Below, one piece after another: positions 1-5,593 of a stretch of DNA of 6,200 bases; position 1 is the first letter of the stretch, and every line of letters begins with the position of its first letter. The notes beneath the pieces are model-generated. The model saw only the letters and a list, made by a program, of their open reading frames with translations, ran no database searches and was not told where the DNA came from. The DNA is from Bacillota bacterium (lineage in GTDB: Bacteria; Bacillota; Clostridia; Lachnospirales; Lachnospiraceae), in assembly GCA_023425485.1 (NCBI GenBank), contig JAFACO010000016.1, positions 1 to 6,200 on the forward strand. The letters are read 5' to 3'. The position numbers were made by a program, and so were the translations under genes.

Positions 1-768
1 CTTAGCGCTGCAATCAAAGAAAAGGACATTATTCCGGTGGCAATGGATGGCGGTGACGGATGGCCAATGGCAATTTATTTGACAGACCTGCTAGTCCGTA
101 TAGAAGGAAAGGATGCAGCAGCATTGATTAACAAGGCAGTTACCGCAGGAGATTTCTCTGATTCCAGGTTTACACAGGCAGTTGATTTATTGGTTCAGTC
201 AGCCGAAGCAGGAATGTTCCAGACCGGATACGACTCACAGGATTATGGTACTGCAATGAACTTATTTACCAATGGGCAAGCTGCAATGTTCTATATGGGT
301 AGCTGGGAGTCCTCCATGGCTTTAAATAATGATATTGCGGAAGACATCAGAAATAATGTAAGAGCATTTACTATGCCAGCAATTAGTGGCGGTAAAGGTT
401 CACAGAACGATATTGCAGCTTGGAATGGCGGCGGATATGCCGTAGCAGCAGATTCCAAGGTAAAAGACGAAGCAATTAAATTCTTAAACTTTATGTATCA
501 ACCAGATAAGTTATCAAAATATGGCTGGGAAAAGGGTGTTGGTATGTCAGCACAGGATCAGTCAGCTTATATGTCAGGAAATGAAACAGAATTACAGAAG
601 ACCTTCACCGATATATTAAAGAATGCAACCAGCGTATCAGGAACACCGATTAATGACTGTGGACCTTCTGCATTCAAAGCAGCTATCGAGAGTGAGATCC
701 AAAGTGTTTCTAATGGAACCTCTTCCGTTAGCGATTTCCTTGCAAAGATTGGAGAGGCATGTAAGTAA
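1..768 (+). CDS. Sugar ABC transporter substrate-binding protein, C-terminal part (5' truncated)
   Basis: The frame is open from base 1 to the TAA at 766-768, giving 255 visible residues. The true start, lipoprotein signal and N-lobe lie left of the window; family 1 SBPs are usually about 420-450 residues, so roughly 40% is missing. Visible family landmarks are the stretch around residues 87-103 (NLFTNGQAAMFYMGSWES), a typical hinge/C-lobe signature of CUT1 sugar-binding proteins, and WNGGGYAVAADSK (141-153) followed by an amphipathic helix with FLNFM (161-165). The known family role is extracellular capture of mono- or oligosaccharides, with the protein membrane-anchored in Gram-positives, for delivery to the two permeases encoded next. 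Two cysteines near the C terminus (in NDCG and the final EACK) could form a disulfide, but that is speculative. The substrate cannot be read from this fragment. It is the first visible gene of the transporter/sensor operon and is separated from permease 1 by a structured gap. Confidence 0.93.
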   Translation, partial: LSAAIKEKDIIPVAMDGGDGWPMAIYLTDLLVRIEGKDAAALINKAVTAGDFSDSRFTQAVDLLVQSAEAGMFQTGYDSQDYGTAMNLFTNGQAAMFYMGSWESSMALNNDIAEDIRNNVRAFTMPAISGGKGSQNDIAAWNGGGYAVAADSKVKDEAIKFLNFMYQPDKLSKYGWEKGVGMSAQDQSAYMSGNETELQKTFTDILKNATSVSGTPINDCGPSAFKAAIESEIQSVSNGTSSVSDFLAKIGEACK

Positions 769-781
769 AATGCTAATAAAA

Positions 782-800
782 GTGTGTCCTTTGGACATAC
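782..800 (+). other. Intercistronic hairpin 1 (SBP/permease gap)
   Basis: An 8-bp stem (GTGTGTCC at 782-789 with GGACATAC at 793-800, one G-U pair) closes a 3-nt TTT loop, 13 nt after the SBP stop codon. No T-run follows, so it is not a standard intrinsic terminator. With the two hairpins that follow, it probably protects the 3' end of the SBP message or lowers read-through into the permease genes. Confidence 0.6.
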
Positions 801-803
801 GTG

Positions 804-838
804 GAAATGGCTGTCTTTCGAATGAGGGCAGCCATTTC
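804..838 (+). other. Intercistronic hairpin 2, strong stem without U-tract
   Basis: AAATGGCTGTCTT (805-817) pairs with AGGGCAGCCATTT (825-837), with two G-U wobbles and a 7-nt loop; an extra G804-C838 pair lengthens the stem to about 14 bp. The following bases (CATAATTGC) contain no T-run. This is the strongest structure in the gap. It fits a processing or stability element, or a leaky terminator, that makes the SBP more abundant than its permeases, as is known for maltose-type operons. Confidence 0.7.
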
Positions 839-851
839 ATAATTGCTAATA

Positions 852-876
852 GTGCGAAAAGTCAAGACTTTTGCAC
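852..876 (+). other. Intercistronic hairpin 3
   Basis: GTGC (852-855) plus AAAAGTC (857-863) pairs with GACTTTTGCAC (866-876), giving an 11-bp stem with one bulged G at 856 and a tight AA loop (four bases if the last pair opens). It lies about 45 nt upstream of the permease-1 start. CGAAAA at 855-860 could alternatively pair with TTTTCG at 900-905, just before the translation start, but that pairing is only 6 bp. Confidence 0.6.
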
Positions 877-912
877 GTGAGTTTACTCCGAATTTAAAGT
901 TTTCGTAAGAAT

Positions 913-916
913 GGAG
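913..916 (+). promoter_or_regulatory. Shine-Dalgarno GGAG selecting a GTG start at 923
   Basis: GGAG at 913-916 lies 6 nt before GTG 923, a standard spacing. The in-frame ATG at 911 overlaps this site and has only GTAAGA upstream, so GTG 923 is the better start for permease 1. Confidence 0.65.
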
Positions 917-922
917 ATTAGT

Positions 923-1807
923 GTGAAAAAACTATACAGTAATAAATTGGTTATATTTAGTCTGATTTTACCTGGATTACTGCTCTTTTTACTGGCCATT
1001 TTAGCTCCAATTTGCTTGAGCATCTATTATGGTTTTACGGATTACTCAGGTATGGGTCAGGCAAAATTTATTGGCTTAGAAAATTATTTGGATCTAATGT
1101 CGGATGAAACCTTTCACAGAGCACTGATTAACTCACTTCTGCTGGCAATCGGATTTATTGTAATTCAGCATCCCATTGCAATTGTTGTGGCAGCAGTGCT
1201 GGATAAATTACAGGGTAAGGCAGAGGGGTTCTTTCGATGTGTTTACTTTATTCCAAATGTTATTTCCGTTGCAGTAATCGCATATCTGTGGAAATTCATT
1301 TATAATCCCGATTTCGGTTTATTAAATAATATTCTGAAAGGGCTGGGTTATCAAGGGAAAATTAACTGGTTTAGTGCAGATACGGCGATATGGTCAGTTT
1401 TAATCGTATTGATTTGGCATGGCTTTGGATGGGGTATGTTAATCTATTATGCAGGAATCAAGAATATTGACCCGGTATTGTATGAGGCTGCCTCCATAGA
1501 TGGAGCAAGCCCAAAGCAAACCTTTATGAGAATTACCTTACCGTTGATGAAGCCAGTGATTCAAATTAATGTAACAATGGCGGTAATCTCTGCTTTAAAA
1601 CAGATGGAAACTGTATACCTGTTAACGAAGGGAGGACCGGGGGACAGTACTCAATTTACGGCGAACTACTTATACCTGCAGGCCTTTAAAGCCTTCAAGT
1701 ACGGTTACGGCAATGCCATTGGTGTGGTATTTATCATTATCTGTCTATTTGTAACTGTTATGCTTAACCGGATTTTCCGTGAAAAACAGCTGGGACAGAA
1801 AGGTTGA
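923..1807 (+). CDS. Sugar ABC transporter permease, MalF/UgpA-like (CUT1)
   Basis: This 294-residue integral membrane protein forms half of the sugar channel. Six hydrophobic segments are visible at roughly residues 9-36, 69-93, 103-124, 143-170, 211-230 and 262-284. The cytoplasmic EAA loop, where the ATPase docks, reads EAASIDGASPKQTF from residue 188, followed by TLPLMKP. Other family marks are FIGLENYLDL with the downstream ALINS, and TKGGPGDSTQ before the last membrane segment. Length is normal for the family. The start is placed at GTG 923 because GGAG sits 6 nt upstream; an ATG at 911 would add four residues but lacks a ribosome site. The TGA at 1805-1807 lies inside the first hairpin of the next gap. 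It pairs functionally with the MalG-like protein encoded downstream; no ATPase gene is adjacent. Sugar specificity is not readable. Confidence 0.93.
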   Translation: MKKLYSNKLVIFSLILPGLLLFLLAILAPICLSIYYGFTDYSGMGQAKFIGLENYLDLMSDETFHRALINSLLLAIGFIVIQHPIAIVVAAVLDKLQGKAEGFFRCVYFIPNVISVAVIAYLWKFIYNPDFGLLNNILKGLGYQGKINWFSADTAIWSVLIVLIWHGFGWGMLIYYAGIKNIDPVLYEAASIDGASPKQTFMRITLPLMKPVIQINVTMAVISALKQMETVYLLTKGGPGDSTQFTANYLYLQAFKAFKYGYGNAIGVVFIIICLFVTVMLNRIFREKQLGQKG

Positions 1808-1826
1808 AAGAAAAGTATTTTCAACC
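1802..1826 (+). other. Hairpin over the permease-1 stop codon
   Basis: GGTTGAAA (1802-1809) and TTTCAACC (1819-1826) form a perfect 8-bp stem with a 9-nt loop. It overlaps the TGA stop of permease 1, and no T-run follows. It is the first of three tandem hairpins filling the permease-1/permease-2 junction. Confidence 0.6.
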
Positions 1827-1832
1827 GGCAAA

Positions 1833-1863
1833 AAGTACTGAGAGTGCTTTTCGCACAGTATTT
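1833..1863 (+). other. Hairpin in the permease-1/permease-2 gap
   Basis: AAGTACTG (1833-1840) pairs with CAGTATTT (1856-1863), 8 bp with one G-U. After a 4-nt bulge on the 5' side, an inner TGC/GCA stem (1845-1847 with 1853-1855) closes a 5-nt loop. It is probably a transcript stability or translation-tuning structure. Confidence 0.5.
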
Positions 1864-1865
1864 GA

Positions 1866-1881
1866 GCTACCTGAAGGTAGC
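1866..1881 (+). other. Hairpin just upstream of the permease-2 ribosome site
   Basis: GCTACC (1866-1871) and GGTAGC (1876-1881) make a perfect 6-bp stem around a TGAA tetraloop. It ends 2 nt before the GGAGG at 1884-1888. Its position could affect ribosome access to permease 2, or simply keep the site exposed. Confidence 0.55.
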
Positions 1882-1883
1882 AT

Positions 1884-1888
1884 GGAGG
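1884..1888 (+). promoter_or_regulatory. Shine-Dalgarno GGAGG selecting ATG 1894
   Basis: GGAGG at 1884-1888 is 5 nt from ATG 1894 and only 2 nt from ATG 1891. An ATG at 1882 overlaps the site itself, and a TTG at 1804 has no ribosome site. This argues that 1808-1893 is untranslated. Confidence 0.75.
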
Positions 1889-1893
1889 TTATG

Positions 1894-2730
1894 ATGACAG
1901 AAAAAGGTGTAATTATAAAGAAGACAATTTTATGGGTTATCCTTTCGGCAGTTGCAATTGTTCAAATCTTTCCGTTGATTTGGTTGATTGATTTTTCTCT
2001 TGGAACCAGTAATGAAATGTTCACCAGTGGTCTTTTGATTATTCCAGAGAAAATACAATGGGGTAACTATGTTAAGGCATTCGTAGACGGACATTTTCTG
2101 CTTTATTTGAAGAACAGTGTTTTAATCAACGGACTTGCAGTAGTATTGGTTTCACTATTTTCCATTATGGCTGGCTATGCTTGCAGAAGAATGCAATGGA
2201 AGTTGAGCGGGTTTGTAAAAACTCTGCTGTTATTAGGTATGATGATTCCAATTCATGCTACCCTTTTACCAAACTATAAAATATATAATATGATTGATGC
2301 TACGGATACGATATGGGCTTTGTTAATTCCCTATATCGCATTTTCACTACCTCAGGCTTTGTTCTTAATGACGGGCTTTATTGAAGCACTTCCAATTGAA
2401 CTTGAAGAGGCAGCAGTTATGGATGGTTGCGGTATCTATCGAATCGTATTTCAAATCGTAACTCCTTTACTAAAGCCATCCATTGCAACGGTGGCAATTA
2501 TGACATTTTTAAATAACTGGAATGAATTCATGATGGCAAGTACCTATTTAAGTTCACCAAAGTGGAAGACACTTCCTTTCTCGGTTTTGGAATTTACAGG
2601 TCAATATTCCTCTAACTATGCGGTGCAATTTGCTGTAATGGCACTAACAGCAGCTCCGGCAGTAATTGTATATATTTTATTAAACAGGCATATCACAAAA
2701 GGGGTTGCAATGGGTGCGGTTAAAGGATAG
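1894..2730 (+). CDS. Sugar ABC transporter permease, MalG-like (CUT1)
   Basis: This is the second channel subunit, 278 residues from ATG 1894, close to the usual length of about 275-280. Hydrophobic segments are at roughly 10-33, 75-98, 108-128, 139-160, 195-215 and 245-264. The EAA loop reads ELEEAAVMDGCG from residue 169, followed by ITPLLKP-like VTPLLKP (189-195). FLNNWNEF (205-212) and the C-terminal GVAMGAVKG are hallmarks of the MalG branch. The frame is open back to a TTG at 1804 overlapping the stop of permease 1, which would give 308 residues. That 30-residue extension is hydrophilic, lacks family resemblance, and coincides with three hairpins, so it is rejected in favour of the GGAGG-supported start. 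The gene is followed after 31 nt by the histidine kinase, consistent with one operon. Confidence 0.93.
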   Translation: MTEKGVIIKKTILWVILSAVAIVQIFPLIWLIDFSLGTSNEMFTSGLLIIPEKIQWGNYVKAFVDGHFLLYLKNSVLINGLAVVLVSLFSIMAGYACRRMQWKLSGFVKTLLLLGMMIPIHATLLPNYKIYNMIDATDTIWALLIPYIAFSLPQALFLMTGFIEALPIELEEAAVMDGCGIYRIVFQIVTPLLKPSIATVAIMTFLNNWNEFMMASTYLSSPKWKTLPFSVLEFTGQYSSNYAVQFAVMALTAAPAVIVYILLNRHITKGVAMGAVKG

Positions 2731-2761
2731 AATCTAGGTAACTATTATATTCGGAGGGGTT

Positions 2762-4573
2762 ATGCTGCACATAAAAAACCGAATCAGAAGACTGAGTATC
2801 AGAAAGAAATTGATTTTTTACAGTTACATAATCATAACTCCAATCTTGCTCTTAATCAGTGCCATCTTATTTGTTAGAAATTATAATTCTACAATAGAGG
2901 CAGAGAATGAGAGTTATCTTCAGAGTACTCAGAATTTGACCAGTGGTATTGATGTCCTCCAAAAAAGTATTATAGAGTTTGCCACTTATATTTGCATTAA
3001 TAATGATATTAATTTAATATTGACATCGGATAAGCCAGTGGAACTGAACGAAGATTCCCTGATTTGGCTTCATAATGCCCCGATGAGAATTATTCAGGAT
3101 ATGATGGCTCTGAACGGACAGATCAAAACAATTGCCATCTATCCCGAGAATGGTGTGAAGCCCTACCTTAGATGTATGGATGCGTCAGCTTACGTCGCTT
3201 CTATGAAACAGGTACGTGCTACCGAGACTTATAAGAAAGCAGTGGAACGAAAGGGTAAGATAATATGGAAAAGAGTCACAAAGAATGACTCCGATACCTA
3301 TGAAACAAATAGAACGGATAAATTAGTCCTATATCGTGAAATCTATGACCTTGCAAAGCGCGATAAGCTTGGATATCTGGTAATTGGCGCTTCGATGAAT
3401 AAATTTACTGAGCTTTGTGAGAATTCTTTATCCTCGGAGTTGGAAGGAATTGTGGTGGTTAGCGAGGAAGGCACGGAGCTGATACGGAGCGGAAGGATTG
3501 ATGAGGATATTCTTACTAAGATATTAGGGGAGAAATCCACAGGAGCATTAACAGAGACGACTTCTGGCTTTGTGGAGTATGTAAAGTATAAAGTGTTTTA
3601 TAACAAGGATGAGGATACAGGGACCATAGTATATCGACTGGTTCCCAAGGCAGGACTTGGAATGCAATTATCTTCCATTGCATTTGCTCCAATGGCATTG
3701 TTATTGGGCTTCCTGGTAGGACTATTTCCGATACTGATCTTTGTATCCAATATCATTTCAAAGCCCCTGAACAAATTATGCAATGCGATGGAATTGTTTA
3801 AAAAGGGAGATTTTAATCAAAAGGTCGAAGTGAATACACTGGATGAAGTAGGAGCAGCGGCTGCTTGCTTTAATCAGATGGTAGATGATATTAAAAACCT
3901 GATTGACAATAATTATGTAATGGCTCTTAGGGAGAAGGAGAGCGAGTTGAATGCTCTTCAAGCACAGATTAATCCGCATTTTTTATATAATACCTTGGAT
4001 GCCCTATATTGGCAGGCAACGGACGCACAGCATTATGAGATTGCGGAGGATATCTATGCGTTATCCCAGCTGTTCCGGTTAGTTTTGGGTCAGGGAAAAG
4101 GTATTGTAACCGTAAGGAACGAGCAGGACTTGATTGACCGCTATCTCCACATTCAAAAGATGAGATTTGAAAAACGTTTGGATTATGAGATAAAAATAGA
4201 GGAAGAAATTCAAGCTGCTATTATTCCAAAACTGATTCTCCAGCCCTTTATAGAAAATGCCATTGTACACGGCTTTGAAAAAGCAGGTGAAAAATGCTTT
4301 ATCTCCTTGGTGGGGAAAAAAAGAGGCAATCATATTATTTTTATGATTAAGGATAATGGAATTGGTATGAGCAGGGAGCAGGTGAAAGCTATTCTGAATG
4401 TAAATGATTCCGAACGCTATGCCAGCCAGAGAATTGGTCGATATGCAATAAAGAATATTAGAGAACGTCTGGAACTGAAATATCATGAGGATTTTAAATT
4501 GTTAATCTATAGTAAAGAAGGTAGTGGAACAACCGTCATTATTGAATTACCATATGAGAACAAGGAGATGTAG
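2762..4573 (+). CDS. Membrane sensor histidine kinase, LytS/YesM type (HAMP, His_kinase, HATPase)
   Basis: The protein has 603 residues and starts at ATG 2762 behind GGAGGGG (2753-2759). Order of parts: a short basic N-terminus; membrane segment about 17-38; a large extracellular region about 39-300 whose pattern (IKTIAIYPENG, LVLYREIYD, KLGYLVIG, GIVVVSEEG) resembles a double-PAS Cache-type sensor; membrane segment about 303-332; HAMP about 333-384 (ISKPLNKL and DEVG); then the His_kinase block LQAQINPHFLYNTLDAL with H406 as the presumed phospho-acceptor. The ATPase domain shows the N box LQPFIENAIVHG (N499), the DNGIGM box (531-536), KNIRERLEL (564-572) and GSGTT (587-591). The segment usually written GxGLxN reads IGRYAIKN here, a modest variant. 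In known relatives these kinases sense sugars or SBP state and phosphorylate the adjacent AraC-type regulator. The ligand is unknown. The response regulator gene begins 4 nt after the stop. Confidence 0.94.
   Translation: MLHIKNRIRRLSIRKKLIFYSYIIITPILLLISAILFVRNYNSTIEAENESYLQSTQNLTSGIDVLQKSIIEFATYICINNDINLILTSDKPVELNEDSLIWLHNAPMRIIQDMMALNGQIKTIAIYPENGVKPYLRCMDASAYVASMKQVRATETYKKAVERKGKIIWKRVTKNDSDTYETNRTDKLVLYREIYDLAKRDKLGYLVIGASMNKFTELCENSLSSELEGIVVVSEEGTELIRSGRIDEDILTKILGEKSTGALTETTSGFVEYVKYKVFYNKDEDTGTIVYRLVPKAGLGMQLSSIAFAPMALLLGFLVGLFPILIFVSNIISKPLNKLCNAMELFKKGDFNQKVEVNTLDEVGAAAACFNQMVDDIKNLIDNNYVMALREKESELNALQAQINPHFLYNTLDALYWQATDAQHYEIAEDIYALSQLFRLVLGQGKGIVTVRNEQDLIDRYLHIQKMRFEKRLDYEIKIEEEIQAAIIPKLILQPFIENAIVHGFEKAGEKCFISLVGKKRGNHIIFMIKDNGIGMSREQVKAILNVNDSERYASQRIGRYAIKNIRERLELKYHEDFKLLIYSKEGSGTTVIIELPYENKEM
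4562..4567 (+). promoter_or_regulatory. Shine-Dalgarno AAGGAG supporting a TTG start at 4578
   Basis: AAGGAG at 4562-4567, within the last codons of the kinase gene, lies 10 nt before TTG 4578. The upstream in-frame ATG at 4554 has no ribosome site and would add eight non-family residues. Translation is probably coupled to the kinase stop at 4571-4573. Confidence 0.6.
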
Positions 4574-4577
4574 GGGT

Positions 4578-5306
4578 TTGGGTGTAAAACTTTTGATTGC
4601 TGATGATGAGGATATGATAAGAAACGGATTGGCAAAGTATATCCAGCTGCATACGGATCGCTTTGACAAAATCTATCTGGCTGAGAATGGTCAGATAGCA
4701 ATAGATACAATATTCAGGCATGAACCGGACCTTATGCTATTGGACGTGCAGATGCCGGTTAAAAATGGAATTGATGTAATGCAGGAAACGCAAAGAGCAG
4801 GAATCATGCCCCTAACAATAATCTTAAGCGGACATGATGAATTCAAATATGCACAACAAGCACTGAATTACGGCGCGAAAGGCTATCTGCTAAAACCAAG
4901 TCGTTCCTCTGATATTCTTAAAATCTTAAATGATACTGCGAATGATATCCTTGGGATTCGTGAAAATAAAAACGTATCAGAGAAAACAGGTAAAAACGGA
5001 TTTGTGGATATAGCAAGTGATTATATTAAGGAGCACTATTACAAGGATCTGACGTTAAATGAGGTGGCAGAGAGAGTCGGAATTACGGCAGGCTACCTTT
5101 CCACCTTATTCTCACAGCAGAGGAATTGCAGCTTCATTGACTTCTTGAATGAGGTGAGAATTGAGCATGCCTGTACCTATTTACAGCAGAATTATTTCAA
5201 AACCTATGAAATAGCCTTTAAGGTAGGTTATAAGGATGATAAATATTTTTCAAAGGTATTTAAGAAAGTAACTGGAATGTCGCCATCGGAGTACAAAAAG
5301 AAGTGA
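4578..5306 (+). CDS. Response regulator, CheY receiver plus AraC DNA-binding domain (YesN-like)
   Basis: The protein has 242 residues if translated from TTG 4578, which puts the typical receiver opening GVKLLIADDED directly after the start. Receiver residues: acidic pair D9-D10, phospho-acceptor D56 (LLDVQMP), S84 (ILSGHDE) and K106 (LLKP), all present. A short linker (about 120-143) leads to an AraC-type domain of about 144-241 with two helix-turn-helix units: LTLNEVAERVGITAGYLSTLF (158-178) and TYEIAFKVGYKDDKYFSKVFKK (209-230), ending with the family signature TGMSPSEYKK. It is short for the YesN group because no extra middle domain is present. It would be phosphorylated by the kinase encoded upstream and probably activates the transporter operon; its binding site should lie left of this window, ahead of the SBP gene. 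Frames upstream to 4524 are open but overlap the kinase and lack a ribosome site. Confidence 0.93.
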   Translation: MGVKLLIADDEDMIRNGLAKYIQLHTDRFDKIYLAENGQIAIDTIFRHEPDLMLLDVQMPVKNGIDVMQETQRAGIMPLTIILSGHDEFKYAQQALNYGAKGYLLKPSRSSDILKILNDTANDILGIRENKNVSEKTGKNGFVDIASDYIKEHYYKDLTLNEVAERVGITAGYLSTLFSQQRNCSFIDFLNEVRIEHACTYLQQNYFKTYEIAFKVGYKDDKYFSKVFKKVTGMSPSEYKKK

Positions 5307-5354
5307 TGGATAGTTATATGATTGCTTAAACCAACAAATAGAGTTGAACAGGTG

Positions 5355-5389
5355 ACTGTATTTCTTTTTATGAGAAATACAGTTTTTTT
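5355..5389 (+). terminator. Intrinsic (Rho-independent) terminator of the transporter/two-component operon
   Basis: An 11-bp perfect stem (ACTGTATTTCT at 5355-5365 with AGAAATACAGT at 5373-5383) closes a 7-nt loop and runs directly into seven Ts (5383-5389). It sits about 50 nt after the response regulator stop and is the only textbook intrinsic terminator in the window. The bases between the stop and the stem (5307-5354) show nothing else recognisable. Confidence 0.9.
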
Positions 5390-5427
5390 ATATAACAGGA
5401 AATTCCTCGAATTTCCTGTTATATAAA
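5387..5427. repeat. 18-bp perfect palindrome abutting the terminator
   Basis: Bases 5387-5404 (reading TTTATATAACAGGAAATT) are exactly complementary to 5410-5427, with a 5-nt CCTCG spacer. The left arm starts in the T-run of the preceding terminator. It could be a second, bidirectional terminator, a transcript 3'-end stabiliser, or part of a dispersed palindromic element. A small CCC/GGG hairpin (5428-5437) follows. Between 5438 and 5483 I see only a weak CTTCG/CGAAG inverted repeat (5461-5465 with 5481-5485). Confidence 0.75.
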
Positions 5428-5485
5428 CCCCTTCGGGCTAACAAGTCGTTTTATCTGTTGCTTCGTAATCTGTCAGGTTGCGAAG

Positions 5486-5504
5486 GTGTCAGTAAAACTG
5501 ACAC
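5486..5504. repeat. Inverted repeat GTGTCAGT-AAA-ACTGACAC upstream of the tetR promoter
   Basis: A perfect 8+8 inverted repeat with a 3-bp centre ends 17 bp before the -35 box. It contains the same TGTCA/TGACA pentamers as the downstream operators but in the opposite order. It may be an upstream regulator site or an RNA hairpin from a transcript entering from the left. Confidence 0.6.
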
Positions 5505-5520
5505 TTAATTTAATCTGCGA

Positions 5521-5549
5521 TTGACATATGACAGGGTGTCGCCTATAAT
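5521..5549 (+). promoter_or_regulatory. Consensus sigma-A promoter for the tetR gene
   Basis: TTGACA at 5521-5526 and TATAAT at 5544-5549 are both exact consensus boxes separated by exactly 17 bp. Transcription should begin around 5556, giving a leader of about 38 nt. Such a strong promoter on a repressor gene implies tight repression, which fits the operator-like sites inside and just after it. Confidence 0.9.
5528..5542. promoter_or_regulatory. Operator-like site O1 in the promoter spacer
   Basis: ATGACA-GGG-TGTCGC lies between the -35 and -10 boxes. It shares 13 of 15 bases with the perfect palindrome at 5562-5576, differing only in the last two. A protein bound here would block RNA polymerase. 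The probable ligand is the TetR protein encoded downstream (inference). Confidence 0.7.
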
Positions 5550-5561
5550 ACAAAAGGTAAC

Positions 5562-5576
5562 ATGACAGGGTGTCAT
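5562..5576. promoter_or_regulatory. Operator-like site O2, perfect palindrome downstream of the start point
   Basis: ATGACA-GGG-TGTCAT is a perfect 6-3-6 inverted repeat located just after the predicted transcription start and 18 bp before the tetR start codon. Its centre is 34 bp from that of O1, about three helical turns, so two dimers could bind on the same face. Autoregulation by the TetR protein is the simplest reading. Confidence 0.75.
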
Positions 5577-5593
5577 ATAAAAAGGAGGAATTT

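Noticed and set aside
623..880. Open frame of 85 codons on + across the SBP end and the gap
   Set aside because: It overlaps the well-supported SBP in another frame, has no ribosome site, and its second half is the hairpin region.
871..899. Possible promoter TTGCAC-N17-TTAAAG before permease 1
   Set aside because: The -10 box is a poor match, and the -35 lies in a hairpin arm. Operon read-through is the simpler explanation.
2731..2761. Possible separate promoter or terminator before the kinase gene
   Set aside because: The 31-nt gap holds only a Shine-Dalgarno site; no hairpin or promoter pair fits there.
4079..4486. 135-codon open frame on the minus strand inside the kinase gene
   Set aside because: It lies entirely antisense to the conserved kinase domains, its predicted protein shows no family pattern, and it has no ribosome site or promoter I can see.
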